A DNA stretch of 64,000 nucleotides from an uncultured Pelagibacteraceae bacterium (lineage in GTDB: Bacteria > Pseudomonadota > Alphaproteobacteria > Pelagibacterales > Pelagibacteraceae), in NCBI GenBank assembly GCA_902567045.1, contig CACFLJ010000002.1, positions 1-64,000 on the forward strand, in the 5' to 3' direction. This document shows, piece after piece, positions 52,534-60,436 of this stretch. Made by a program: the position numbers and the translations under genes. Each line of letters starts with the position of its first letter. Positions within the stretch are counted from its first letter, which is position 1. The notes beneath the pieces are model-generated. The model searched no databases. It had not been told where the DNA came from and worked only from the letters and a program-made list of their open reading frames with translations.

Positions 52534-53843
52534 TGGGTTTAGAAGCTGTAATTAACGGAGGGTTATCTTTCGCTGCTGTATTAATTTTGATGGTATTAAA
52601 TGTACCAATAGGAATTGCAATGTTGGTAGTTGGTTTTACTGGGTTTGCAATGATATCAGGATTTGACCCTGCGATATTTGTTTTAGGTACTGCTCCATTT
52701 GACGCTGTCTCAAAATATACATTATCGGTTTTACCGCTATTTGTTTTAATGGGAAACCTTGCCAATAGTTCAAATTTATCTAGAAATTTATACGATGCAG
52801 CCTATGCAATAGTTGGTCATTACAAAGGCGGTTTAGCGATGTCTACAGTTGGTGCATGTGCAGGATTTGGAATGATTTGCGGATCTTCAATTGCAACAGC
52901 TGCAACGATGTCTCAAATGGCAGGTCCTGAAATGAGAAGACACGGTTATAGCGATGCTCTTATAAGTGGCTCTATTGCTTCTGGAGGAACGCTTGGAATA
53001 ATAATTCCACCAAGTGTTATTTTAGTAATATATGCATATTTAACTGAACAATCAGTTCAAGAACTTTTTTTTGCAGCACTAGTACCAGGAATAATAGCTG
53101 TAGTGCTCTATATGATTGCAATTAGAATTTATCTTTTGATTTATCCATCTCAAGGTGGTTATGGAACAAAAATGCCCTTTAAGGAGAGAGTTTCAGCTAT
53201 CTCAAAAGTTTTTCCAATTTTTTTAATATTTGCAATTATGATGGGTGGACTTTATTTAGGTTTCTTCACCGCAACTGAGAGTGCGGCAGTAGGAGTAATA
53301 TTAGTTTTAGTTTTTATTTTTTTTAGAGGACAATTAAAATTAAGTCTATTGAAAGATGCGGTATGGACAACGATTAAAACTGTTGGTTCATTATATTTAA
53401 TTGTAATTGGAGCAAGTATATTTAATTACCTCATAACTGTTACACAGCTACCTTTTGCTGTAGTTGATTTTATAAATTATTTAGAACTTACTCCGTTAGG
53501 AATAATTTTAGTAATTTGTGCAATATATTTAGTACTTGGAACTGTGATGGACTCATTAGCAATGTTATTTTTAACTATTCCAGTATTTTATCCTGTAATT
53601 GTTGATGCTGGGATTGATCCAGTATGGTTTGGAATATTTGCGGTAATAGTAGTCGAATTTGGATTAATTTCACCTCCTGTTGGTATGAATTTATTTGTTA
53701 TTAAAGGCGTTATGCAAAATACTCCTCTTCAAACCATATGGTTTGGAACTCTTCCTTTCTTACTGACAGATGTAATTAGACTTGCTTTAATTATAGGTTT
53801 TCCAGCAATATGTTTGTATTTGCCTAGTCTGATGACTCCATAG
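52533..53843 (+). CDS. dctM: TRAP transporter large permease (DctM)
   Basis: A 436-aa, 12-helix TRAP channel subunit. Signatures are 'VLPLFVLMGNLANSS', 'FGMICGSSIATAATMSQM', 'SGSIASGGTLGIIIPPSVIL' and 'FGLISPPVGMNLFVIKG'. It is coupled to dctQ by a one-base overlap. The last 20 bases overlap the 3' end of the small membrane gene on the other strand (53824-53843). Confidence 0.95.
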   Translation: MGLEAVINGGLSFAAVLILMVLNVPIGIAMLVVGFTGFAMISGFDPAIFVLGTAPFDAVSKYTLSVLPLFVLMGNLANSSNLSRNLYDAAYAIVGHYKGGLAMSTVGACAGFGMICGSSIATAATMSQMAGPEMRRHGYSDALISGSIASGGTLGIIIPPSVILVIYAYLTEQSVQELFFAALVPGIIAVVLYMIAIRIYLLIYPSQGGYGTKMPFKERVSAISKVFPIFLIFAIMMGGLYLGFFTATESAAVGVILVLVFIFFRGQLKLSLLKDAVWTTIKTVGSLYLIVIGASIFNYLITVTQLPFAVVDFINYLELTPLGIILVICAIYLVLGTVMDSLAMLFLTIPVFYPVIVDAGIDPVWFGIFAVIVVEFGLISPPVGMNLFVIKGVMQNTPLQTIWFGTLPFLLTDVIRLALIIGFPAICLYLPSLMTP

Positions 53844-54162
53844 TCTGATTAAAATTTTTAAAATAATTAAAATAAATTAATCCAAAAATAGCACCAACAA
53901 GGATTAAAATATATTGATAGAATTTTAAAAGAACAAATACCACTGGAAGCTCTTTGCCAGGATTTTGAGCAATAAAATTTTCAGTTCCGTCTTTATATAA
54001 ATCTATCGGCCCAAAAGTTGCGTACAAACCATAAATAAAAATATAAATGCATGGAATTATTGCAATTAATAATAAAATTTTATTTTTTCTTATTAATTTT
54101 ATTAGATTTGCGGAAACTCCAACTGTTACTAAACCAATTAAGGATAATATTAATGGATTCAT
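53824..54162 (-). CDS. Small membrane protein of unknown function
   Basis: A 112-aa protein with three hydrophobic helices (about residues 3-22, 30-47 and 76-96). I do not recognise it. An open frame begins at ATG 54168, but AGGAG at 54170-54174 sits only 1 nt before that codon and 7 nt before ATG 54162, so 54162 is preferred. The start shares a base with the sulfatase stop (TAATG), so it ends the mtnP-mtnA-sulfatase run. It ends 20 bases inside dctM on the other strand. Confidence 0.68.
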   Translation of the reverse strand: MNPLILSLIGLVTVGVSANLIKLIRKNKILLLIAIIPCIYIFIYGLYATFGPIDLYKDGTENFIAQNPGKELPVVFVLLKFYQYILILVGAIFGLIYFNYFKNFNQTMESSD

Positions 54163-55745
54163 TACCATACTCCTATCATAATACCGTCGTCTTTAGTATA
54201 GTCTCTTTCTTTCAAAACAAATTCATCTGTTGCTGCAACTCTATTTTTTCTATTAGTAATTCTTTTAAGTAGAATATCTTTCATTTCCTCAATAATTTTT
54301 GAATGATCAGGAGATTGTCCCAAATCTTTAAATTCGTCTGGATCTTTTTTTATGTCAAATAATTGTGGTGGAAAACCTTTATAATAAATATACTTCCAAT
54401 CATTATTTCTAATCATATAAGCTCTTGCATCTGATGCTCCAATATTGAGAATTTTTCTTGCTTCATTAAAAGAGTAATCTATTTCACTAAATACACTATC
54501 TTTCCAATTAGAAACTTCATTTCCTCTAATAATTGGTAATAAGGATTGTCCCTCAAGACGATGTTTGCTTACATTGCTATCTACAGAGTCTAAAAAAGTA
54601 GGTAATAAATCTATAGCCTCTACAAATCTTTTTTCTCGTACTCCCCTATTATTGTCTGACAAATTACTTGGATCATAAATTATCATTGGAACCTTAACAA
54701 TTTGTTCATGAAATAATTCTTTTTCTCCTAGCCAATGATCGCCCTGATAATCACCATGATCTGATGTAAAAACTATCATTGTATTTTTCATATAATTTTT
54801 TTCTTCAAGAAAATTAAAAAGTCTTCCAAGATTATCATCAATTTGTTTTATCAATCCCATGTATCCTGAAAGAACTGTGTTTCTTACTTCTTCTTTTGAA
54901 AAAGTCTTTGAAATATTATTTTCTATAAAAGCTTTGTATACTGGATGATCTATTTCTTTTTCAGTATCGCGTCTATGAACTGGATAAAATTGGTTTGCTG
55001 AATACATATTATGGTAAGGTGCAGGTGCAATATAAGGCCAATGAGGTTTTATATATGACAAATGAAGAAACCAAGGCCTCTCGCCACTTTCTTGGATGAA
55101 CTCCATAGATCGATTAGTCATAAAAGCAGTTTCAGAGTGCTCCTCTTTAACTCTTGCAGGTTTATTAGAATTTCTTAACCTCCATCCACTTAAAATATTT
55201 CCATTTTCGTCTTCTGAAGAATTCGCCCAACTATCCCAAGGGTTTTGGCCATCATATCCGAGTTTATTTAACCATTCATTGTAAGATAGTTTTTTATTTG
55301 AATTTTTAATATGGTTATTTGGGTGAAGTCCATCATCTCTTTCATAAGGTTCAAAACCTGGCTCACTAATTGTTAAACCTATTTCTGTATCTTTTGAAAT
55401 TCCGAGACGGCTCATTCCATCTAAATCTGGTCTCATATGAGTTTTGCCAACAACACCCGTTCTTATCCCAGATTGTCTTAAATAATCTCCAATTGTTAAT
55501 TCCCCAATTGGCAAAGGTATTTGATTCCATGTTGATCCATGGCTAAACACTGTTCTTCCAGTATAATATGATGCCCTCGAGGGACCACAAACAGGTGCCT
55601 GAACGTAAGCTGACTCGAATAATACTCCTTTTTTTGCTAAACCATCTAAATTAGGAGTTTTTAAGTGCGGGTGACCATAACAAGAAAGATAATCAAATCT
55701 TAGTTGGTCTGCCATTATAAATAATATATTTTTTACTTTATTCAT
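54162..55745 (-). CDS. Sulfatase / phosphonate monoester hydrolase family enzyme
   Basis: A 527-aa member of the alkaline-phosphatase-superfamily sulfatases. C53 in 'PVCGPSRASYYTGR' matches the C-x-P-S-R signature in which the cysteine is converted to formylglycine. Metal ligands appear in 'IMADQLRFD' and 'FTSDHGDYQGDHW'. 'IKPHWPYIAPAPYHNMY' resembles the phosphonate monoester hydrolase and arylsulfatase branch. No signal peptide is seen, so it is probably cytosolic. No maturation enzyme is encoded here. It is coupled to mtnA by a one-base overlap. Confidence 0.85.
   Translation of the reverse strand: MNKVKNILFIMADQLRFDYLSCYGHPHLKTPNLDGLAKKGVLFESAYVQAPVCGPSRASYYTGRTVFSHGSTWNQIPLPIGELTIGDYLRQSGIRTGVVGKTHMRPDLDGMSRLGISKDTEIGLTISEPGFEPYERDDGLHPNNHIKNSNKKLSYNEWLNKLGYDGQNPWDSWANSSEDENGNILSGWRLRNSNKPARVKEEHSETAFMTNRSMEFIQESGERPWFLHLSYIKPHWPYIAPAPYHNMYSANQFYPVHRRDTEKEIDHPVYKAFIENNISKTFSKEEVRNTVLSGYMGLIKQIDDNLGRLFNFLEEKNYMKNTMIVFTSDHGDYQGDHWLGEKELFHEQIVKVPMIIYDPSNLSDNNRGVREKRFVEAIDLLPTFLDSVDSNVSKHRLEGQSLLPIIRGNEVSNWKDSVFSEIDYSFNEARKILNIGASDARAYMIRNNDWKYIYYKGFPPQLFDIKKDPDEFKDLGQSPDHSKIIEEMKDILLKRITNRKNRVAATDEFVLKERDYTKDDGIMIGVW
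54170..54174 (-). promoter_or_regulatory. Shine-Dalgarno deciding a start at 54162
   Basis: AGGAG on the - strand, within the last codons of the sulfatase gene, 7 nt before ATG 54162. It is only 1 nt before the competing ATG 54168, which rules that one out. Confidence 0.65.
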
Positions 55746-56818
55746 TATCTATTAAACATTTGCTTCAAACCATTAGTAGATGCTTCACATACACCTTTTT
55801 CAGTAATTAAACCTGTTACATATTTTGCTGGAGTTATATCAAATGCTAAATTCATTGACTTACTTTTTTCAGGATAAATTAAAACTTTCTTAATAATATT
55901 TTTATCATCTTTTCCCTCTATATGTGACAATTCATCAGAATTTCTTTCTTCTATAGGAATTTTTTTATAATCTTTTGTTTCCCAATCAATTGTAGAGCTT
56001 GGTAAAGCTACATAGAAAGGTACGTTATTATCATATGCTGCTAATGCTTTTAAATAAGTGCCGATTTTATTACAAACATCTCCTGTTGATAAAGTCCTGT
56101 CAGTTCCAACAATGCACATATCAACCTCTCCTCTTTGCATTAAAATACCGCCAGCATTATCTGTAATAATTGTATTTGGTATGCCCTCTTCATTTAATTC
56201 AAATGAAGTTAGATTTGCACCTTGGTTTCTTGGTCTTGTTTCATCAACCCATATATGCACTGGAATACCATTTTTATGTGCATGATAGATTGGAGATGTT
56301 GCGGTACCCCAGTTAATTGTTGCTAACCACCCTGCATTACAATGAGTAAGTATATTGACTGTATTTTTCTTTTGCTTATAAATTTTCTCAATAATTTTAA
56401 GTCCCTCTAAACCTATATTTTCACAAAAATTTATATCTTCATTACATATTTCTTCAGCTTCTTTTAATGCAATATCTAATAATTCTTCAGATTTTATAAA
56501 TGATAATTTATTATTCATCCTATGTACTGCCCATTGTAAGTTAATTGCAGTTGGTCTTGCATTAACTAATTTTTCTGAGCTTTTTTTAATAAATTTTAAA
56601 TCATTATTTTCCTTGATCGCCAAAGCTATACCGAAAGCAGCTGTAGCTCCTATTAGTGGGGCGCCCCTGACTTCCATTGATTTAATTGCATTAACAGCAT
56701 GATCTATTGTTTCAAGATCCTTAATTATAAAATTATGAGGAAGTTTTGTTTGATCAATTATTTTAATAACATCATCTTCGTACCAGATAGTTCTATATTC
56801 TTTACCTGCTATTTTCAT
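55745..56818 (-). CDS. mtnA: Methylthioribose-1-phosphate isomerase
   Basis: A 357-aa MtnA, related to eIF2B alpha. It converts 5-methylthioribose 1-phosphate to the ribulose form. Family marks are 'VRGAPLIGATAAFG' near residue 49, 'THCNAGWLATINWGTA' with the catalytic Cys near 160, 'TDNAGGILMQRGEVDMCIVGTDR' with the catalytic Asp near 240, and 'NKIGTYLKALAA'. It overlaps mtnP by 4 bases (ATGA). No mtnB, mtnC, mtnD or mtnK is present nearby, so the usual methionine salvage route is not completed here. Confidence 0.95.
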   Translation of the reverse strand: MKIAGKEYRTIWYEDDVIKIIDQTKLPHNFIIKDLETIDHAVNAIKSMEVRGAPLIGATAAFGIALAIKENNDLKFIKKSSEKLVNARPTAINLQWAVHRMNNKLSFIKSEELLDIALKEAEEICNEDINFCENIGLEGLKIIEKIYKQKKNTVNILTHCNAGWLATINWGTATSPIYHAHKNGIPVHIWVDETRPRNQGANLTSFELNEEGIPNTIITDNAGGILMQRGEVDMCIVGTDRTLSTGDVCNKIGTYLKALAAYDNNVPFYVALPSSTIDWETKDYKKIPIEERNSDELSHIEGKDDKNIIKKVLIYPEKSKSMNLAFDITPAKYVTGLITEKGVCEASTNGLKQMFNR

Positions 56819-57687
56819 TTATTTAATACTCTGCCAGCTATTGTTTTCAATTTATCTTTTGTTTTCTGAGACCTCTTTTCTGGTGCAGTTATAATAGCTA
56901 CATCTAGACAATTATTTGTAGGATCGTTTACATCAATATAATTTTCAAAGACATGAATTAGATTTTTGATCATGTTTTTTGCTTTTGATGCATTGTCTAA
57001 TAATACTTTAATAACTTTTTGAACATCAACATTTTCGTGATCTGGATGCCAACAATCATAATCAGTAACCATTGATACAGAAGCATATCTAATTTCAGCT
57101 TCTCTCGCTAACTTCGCTTCTGGCATATTGGTCATTCCAATAACATCTGCACTCCAAGATCTGTAAAGATTAGACTCGGCTAAAGTTGAAAATTGTGGAC
57201 CCTCCATTACAACATAGGTCCCACCTTTTTTATAATTTATTTCTGCTTTCTTTATAGCTTCTTCACATGCATCCATTAATCCGCTTGATGTCGGATGTGC
57301 CATTGATACATGAGCAACAATTTCATCGTCAAAAAAAGTTTTATTTCTTGTAAATGTTCTATCTATAAATTGATCGATAATAACAAATTTACCAGGAGGC
57401 AAATCTTCTTTTAAAGAGCCAACCGCAGATACAGATACAATATCTGTTACACCTAGTTGTTTTAATGCATCAATATTTGCTCTAAAATTAATATTTGATG
57501 GTGAAATAAAATGGCCTTTGCCATGCCTTGGAAGAAAATAAACTTCCTTACTATTGTAATTAGTTTTTAAAATCTGATCTGAAGGCTTTCCCCAAGGTGT
57601 ATCTAAATCTAATAATTCCCTATTTTTGAAATCTTCAACGTCGTAAAGACCGCTTCCACCTATTATTGCTAATTTATTATTTGCCAT
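56815..57687 (-). CDS. mtnP: Methylthioadenosine phosphorylase
   Basis: A 290-aa purine-nucleoside-phosphorylase-family protein. 'IGGSGLYDVEDF' near residue 9 binds phosphate, with 'PRHGKGHFISPSNINFRAN', 'GPQFSTLAESNLYRSW' and 'VIGMTNMPEAKLAREAEI' as typical MTAP motifs. It splits methylthioadenosine into adenine and methylthioribose 1-phosphate. It feeds MtnA (next gene, overlapping 4 bases). The adenine can go to Apt, whose gene is divergent by 37 nt. S-methyl-5'-thioinosine phosphorylase is an alternative, but the apt neighbour favours adenine release. Confidence 0.93.
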   Translation of the reverse strand: MANNKLAIIGGSGLYDVEDFKNRELLDLDTPWGKPSDQILKTNYNSKEVYFLPRHGKGHFISPSNINFRANIDALKQLGVTDIVSVSAVGSLKEDLPPGKFVIIDQFIDRTFTRNKTFFDDEIVAHVSMAHPTSSGLMDACEEAIKKAEINYKKGGTYVVMEGPQFSTLAESNLYRSWSADVIGMTNMPEAKLAREAEIRYASVSMVTDYDCWHPDHENVDVQKVIKVLLDNASKAKNMIKNLIHVFENYIDVNDPTNNCLDVAIITAPEKRSQKTKDKLKTIAGRVLNK

Positions 57688-57724
57688 GTAAAAAGTAATT
57701 ATATTGTATTTATAAATAACTATT

Positions 57725-58252
57725 ATGGATTTGAAAGATTATATTCGTTCAATTAAAGATTATCCAAAAAAAGGTATTTTATTTAGAGATATTACCACCT
57801 TGATAAAAGATGAGTTAGCATTTGAGGAAACAATTAATCAGATAGTTGAAAAATCAAAAAAATTTAAGGTGGATAAAATTGCAGCAATTGAGTCACGTGG
57901 TTTTGTGTTTGCATCCGCTGTTTCTTACATTTTAAAAAAACCATTCATAATGTTAAGAAAAAAGAACAAACTTCCTGCTGATGTTCACTCAGTAGATTTC
58001 CAATTAGAATATGGAACTGCAACAATAGAAGTGCACAAAGATTCTATTTCTGAAAATGACTCGGTATTAATAATTGATGATTTGATAGCAACAGGAGGTA
58101 CTGCAGAAGCTGCCGCAAAACTTATAGAAATTTCTAAAGGAAAAGTTGCAGCATTTATATTTGTAATTAATCTTTTTGACTTAGGTGGCTGTAAAAACCT
58201 CTTAAAAAATGGTTACAAAGTTGAAAATTTAATGGATTTTCCAGGTCATTAG
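57725..58252 (+). CDS. apt: Adenine phosphoribosyltransferase
   Basis: Converts adenine and PRPP to AMP. At 175 aa it has 'GILFRDITTLIKD', 'GFVFASAVSYIL' and the PRPP loop 'VLIIDDLIATGGTAEAA', all characteristic of APRT. It is divergent from mtnP with a 37-nt gap, which fits adenine salvage from methylthioadenosine. The stop at 58250-58252 lies 2 nt from the encoded CCA of the convergent tRNA-Met, so no terminator fits between them. Confidence 0.95.
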   Translation: MDLKDYIRSIKDYPKKGILFRDITTLIKDELAFEETINQIVEKSKKFKVDKIAAIESRGFVFASAVSYILKKPFIMLRKKNKLPADVHSVDFQLEYGTATIEVHKDSISENDSVLIIDDLIATGGTAEAAAKLIEISKGKVAAFIFVINLFDLGGCKNLLKNGYKVENLMDFPGH

Positions 58253-58254
58253 TT

Positions 58255-58331
58255 TGGTAGCGGGAAGTGGGATCGAACCACTGACCTCGGGCTTATGAGT
58301 CCCGCGCTCTAACCAACTGAGCTACCCCGCC
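58255..58331 (-). tRNA. tRNA-Met (CAT), elongator type
   Basis: A full 77-nt cloverleaf with encoded CCA. The acceptor 5' strand GGCGGGG pairs with TCCCGCT (G-T at both ends). The D-arm is GCTC...GAGC, the anticodon loop CTCATAA, and the T-arm AGTGG-TTCGATC-CCACT. The loop TTGGTTA and the paired first base exclude the initiator form. The last pair of the anticodon stem would be A31-G39, a mismatch. A tRNA-Ile2 with modified C34 is the alternative for any CAT anticodon. Confidence 0.92.
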
Positions 58332-58388
58332 ATAAAATTATGTGAGTTATAATAGAAATTTTATATAACGCAATCAACTATTAAAAAA

Positions 58389-59075
58389 TTAAGTTTTTTT
58401 TACTCCTGTTGGATGTGGAATTCCATCAATAACTAATTTTGGTTCGACACTTACATTGATTAATTTAGGACGATTGTCTAGGTAAGACTTTATACTTTCA
58501 ATAGACATCATATCTTCTAAAAATTTTTCTAATCTAGGAAATTTTTTTATAATTGATGGATCAAGCATTTTAGATAAATCTAAATGATGAAATGTTACAA
58601 AATCACATGCTCTAGGCTCATCTAAAATAAAAAATTTTTTATCATTTTCTTTAATAACTTTTTCAAGATCTTCAAATCTTGACATTAAAAATGGCATCAA
58701 ATCTTCTTTTTTTTTTTCAAACTTCTCACCTTTTGCAAAGTTAACTATTGGATTAAGTGGCATAAAAAGTTCTTGTGCGCTTTGCATGATTGCGTTTGCT
58801 TTTGCATTTAATATTGGGTCAGTAATGTTAATACCTGCCAAATTTTCAACAAATGTCATAATTGCCATGCTTTGACAAATATAATGTTTTTTATCAACTA
58901 CCAACATTGGAAGTTGTTTAAAAGGAATATTTGGTTTCACCTCTGACCACTCTTTATCATAGTAATCCCATGACATTAGATCCTCATATTCAATATTGGT
59001 GTAATGAAATAATAAACGAGGAGCTTCTGCTAAAGCTCTCATTTTAAAATATATTAATTCTAATTTATGTTTCAC
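58389..59075 (-). CDS. Glutathione S-transferase (sigma-like)
   Basis: A 228-aa GST-fold protein. The N-terminal thioredoxin-like domain begins 'LELIYFKMRALAEAPRLLF', in which the Tyr and the R-x-x-A-E pattern recall sigma-class GSTs. 'FKQLPMLVVDKKHYICQSMAIMTFV' carries the cis-proline and the SNAIL-like glutathione site. The all-helical domain follows. The start is GTG at 59075. The natural substrate is unknown. It lies 6 nt behind a small membrane gene. Confidence 0.85.
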   Translation of the reverse strand: MKHKLELIYFKMRALAEAPRLLFHYTNIEYEDLMSWDYYDKEWSEVKPNIPFKQLPMLVVDKKHYICQSMAIMTFVENLAGINITDPILNAKANAIMQSAQELFMPLNPIVNFAKGEKFEKKKEDLMPFLMSRFEDLEKVIKENDKKFFILDEPRACDFVTFHHLDLSKMLDPSIIKKFPRLEKFLEDMMSIESIKSYLDNRPKLINVSVEPKLVIDGIPHPTGVKKT

Positions 59076-59081
59076 TTAAAT

Positions 59082-59264
59082 TTATGAGTCTATAAACTTT
59101 ATTAAGTAATAAAGTATACCAGTAATTATTGTTGCATAAACAAAGCCTACAACAAACAATTTGATAATTATTTTGTTATCATCATATTTTGATTTTAAAT
59201 ATACATAAATGAGAGTGTAAATTCCCACTATTGCAATACTTAATAATATATCTGTTGGATTCAT
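59082..59264 (-). CDS. Small two-helix membrane protein
   Basis: A 60-aa protein with two hydrophobic helices (about residues 5-23 and 34-57) and a short charged loop 'KSKYDDNK'. No known family is recognised. It sits 6 nt upstream of the GST gene on the same strand, which supports co-transcription. No clear Shine-Dalgarno sequence is seen. Confidence 0.6.
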   Translation of the reverse strand: MNPTDILLSIAIVGIYTLIYVYLKSKYDDNKIIIKLFVVGFVYATIITGILYYLIKFIDS

Positions 59265-59392
59265 ATATTTTTTTATTATTCTAATTTAATACAATAATAT
59301 TACTTATTCAATTTATAATAGAATAATTTTAGATTGTCTTATCTTTCTCAAATAATAAACTGTTATTATTAAAAATATAGAGAGAGGAAAAA

Positions 59393-60409
59393 ATGATTAA
59401 ATTTAAATCGATTAGCAAAACCTTTATGAGTTTTGTGTTAGTTATTTCATTTTTAGTATCTTCAACAGCAGCATTTGCAGAAATAGTGGGTAGACTTTCA
59501 GTTCATTGGAGTCCTAAACACCATAGTGCAAAACACGCTCAAATTTTTGCTGATGAAGTTAATAAAAGAGCAAATGGAAAATTAAAAATTGAAGTTTATC
59601 CATCTAAGCAACTTTTTGGAATTAGAGAAGTCATGGGCGCTGTAACTTCAGGTGCAGTTGAATTAGGTGGAATTGTTGGTGTTGTAAGTTTTCCACCAAT
59701 AAATAAAAACTTTAATGTTGCATCTTTCCCAGGCCTATTTAATTCTTGGGAACAACAAAGAGGTTTTTTCCAAAATTCATCTAAAGGAAAAGAGATTTGG
59801 GGAGAATTAACCAAAAAAACTAATTCAACTTTAGTGATGTACAATCCAGTTGGACCGGTGATGTCAATTTCAAGTGCTAGAGAGTTAACTGGTATTGACG
59901 CTATGAAAGGTTTAAAAGCGAGAAGATTACTTAAAAGTGAAGAGCCTATGTGGGATGCTCTTGGTGCAAATCGTGTATCTTTAAAAACAGGTGAAGTATA
60001 CAATGCTTTACAGTCTGGAATGATTGATACAATAAATAGCCCTCCAGGAAGTATAAAAGCTTATAGCTGGTGGGAATTTTTAAAATACGCTCAAAAACCA
60101 TACCAATATTATGCTGATGCATACATAATGGCTAACTCTACTTGGTTTAATAGTTTACCAGCAGACTTACAAAAAATAATTATGGATGTTGGTAAAGAAG
60201 TTGGAACACTTTCAACAGACAGAATTATGGATCATGGTGAAACTGTTCTTAAAGAATTCCAAGACAGAGGTGGTGTTGTAACTACTCTTTCAGGAGCTGA
60301 GAAAGCAAAATTTGATAAGCTCATGAAGGATAAGGTTATGCCTGCAATGGCTAAAATGATCGACTCTGATGCTTTAAAAGCAGCACAAGAGTACGCAAAA
60401 AGTAATTAG
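59393..60409 (+). CDS. dctP: TRAP transporter solute-binding protein (DctP)
   Basis: A 338-aa periplasmic protein with signal peptide ending near residue 29 ('STAAFA-EIVGRLSVHW'). It has 'VYPSKQLFGIREVMGAVTSGAVELGG', 'MKGLKARRLLKSEEPMWDALGA' with the conserved arginine region, and 'TGEVYNALQSGMIDTINSPPGS'. A purine-rich GAGAGAGGAAAAA lies directly before the ATG. The substrate is unknown; an xsc gene three genes away hints at C2 sulfonates (weak inference). Its stop codon is in the 5' arm of a stem-loop. Upstream, 59265-59392 holds only AT-rich sequence, presumably the promoter. Confidence 0.92.
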   Translation: MIKFKSISKTFMSFVLVISFLVSSTAAFAEIVGRLSVHWSPKHHSAKHAQIFADEVNKRANGKLKIEVYPSKQLFGIREVMGAVTSGAVELGGIVGVVSFPPINKNFNVASFPGLFNSWEQQRGFFQNSSKGKEIWGELTKKTNSTLVMYNPVGPVMSISSARELTGIDAMKGLKARRLLKSEEPMWDALGANRVSLKTGEVYNALQSGMIDTINSPPGSIKAYSWWEFLKYAQKPYQYYADAYIMANSTWFNSLPADLQKIIMDVGKEVGTLSTDRIMDHGETVLKEFQDRGGVVTTLSGAEKAKFDKLMKDKVMPAMAKMIDSDALKAAQEYAKSN

Positions 60410-60432
60410 AATAAGTTAATTGCTTAATCTAA
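60406..60432 (+). terminator. Stem-loop between dctP and dctQ
   Basis: Arms 60406-60415 and 60423-60432 pair at 9 of 10 positions (one A/A mismatch) with a 7-nt loop. The dctP stop codon (60407-60409) lies in the first arm and the dctQ ATG is 4 nt after the second. Weak and AT-rich, with no T-run, so it is the least certain of the five such elements. Confidence 0.4.
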
Positions 60433-60436
60433 TAAA

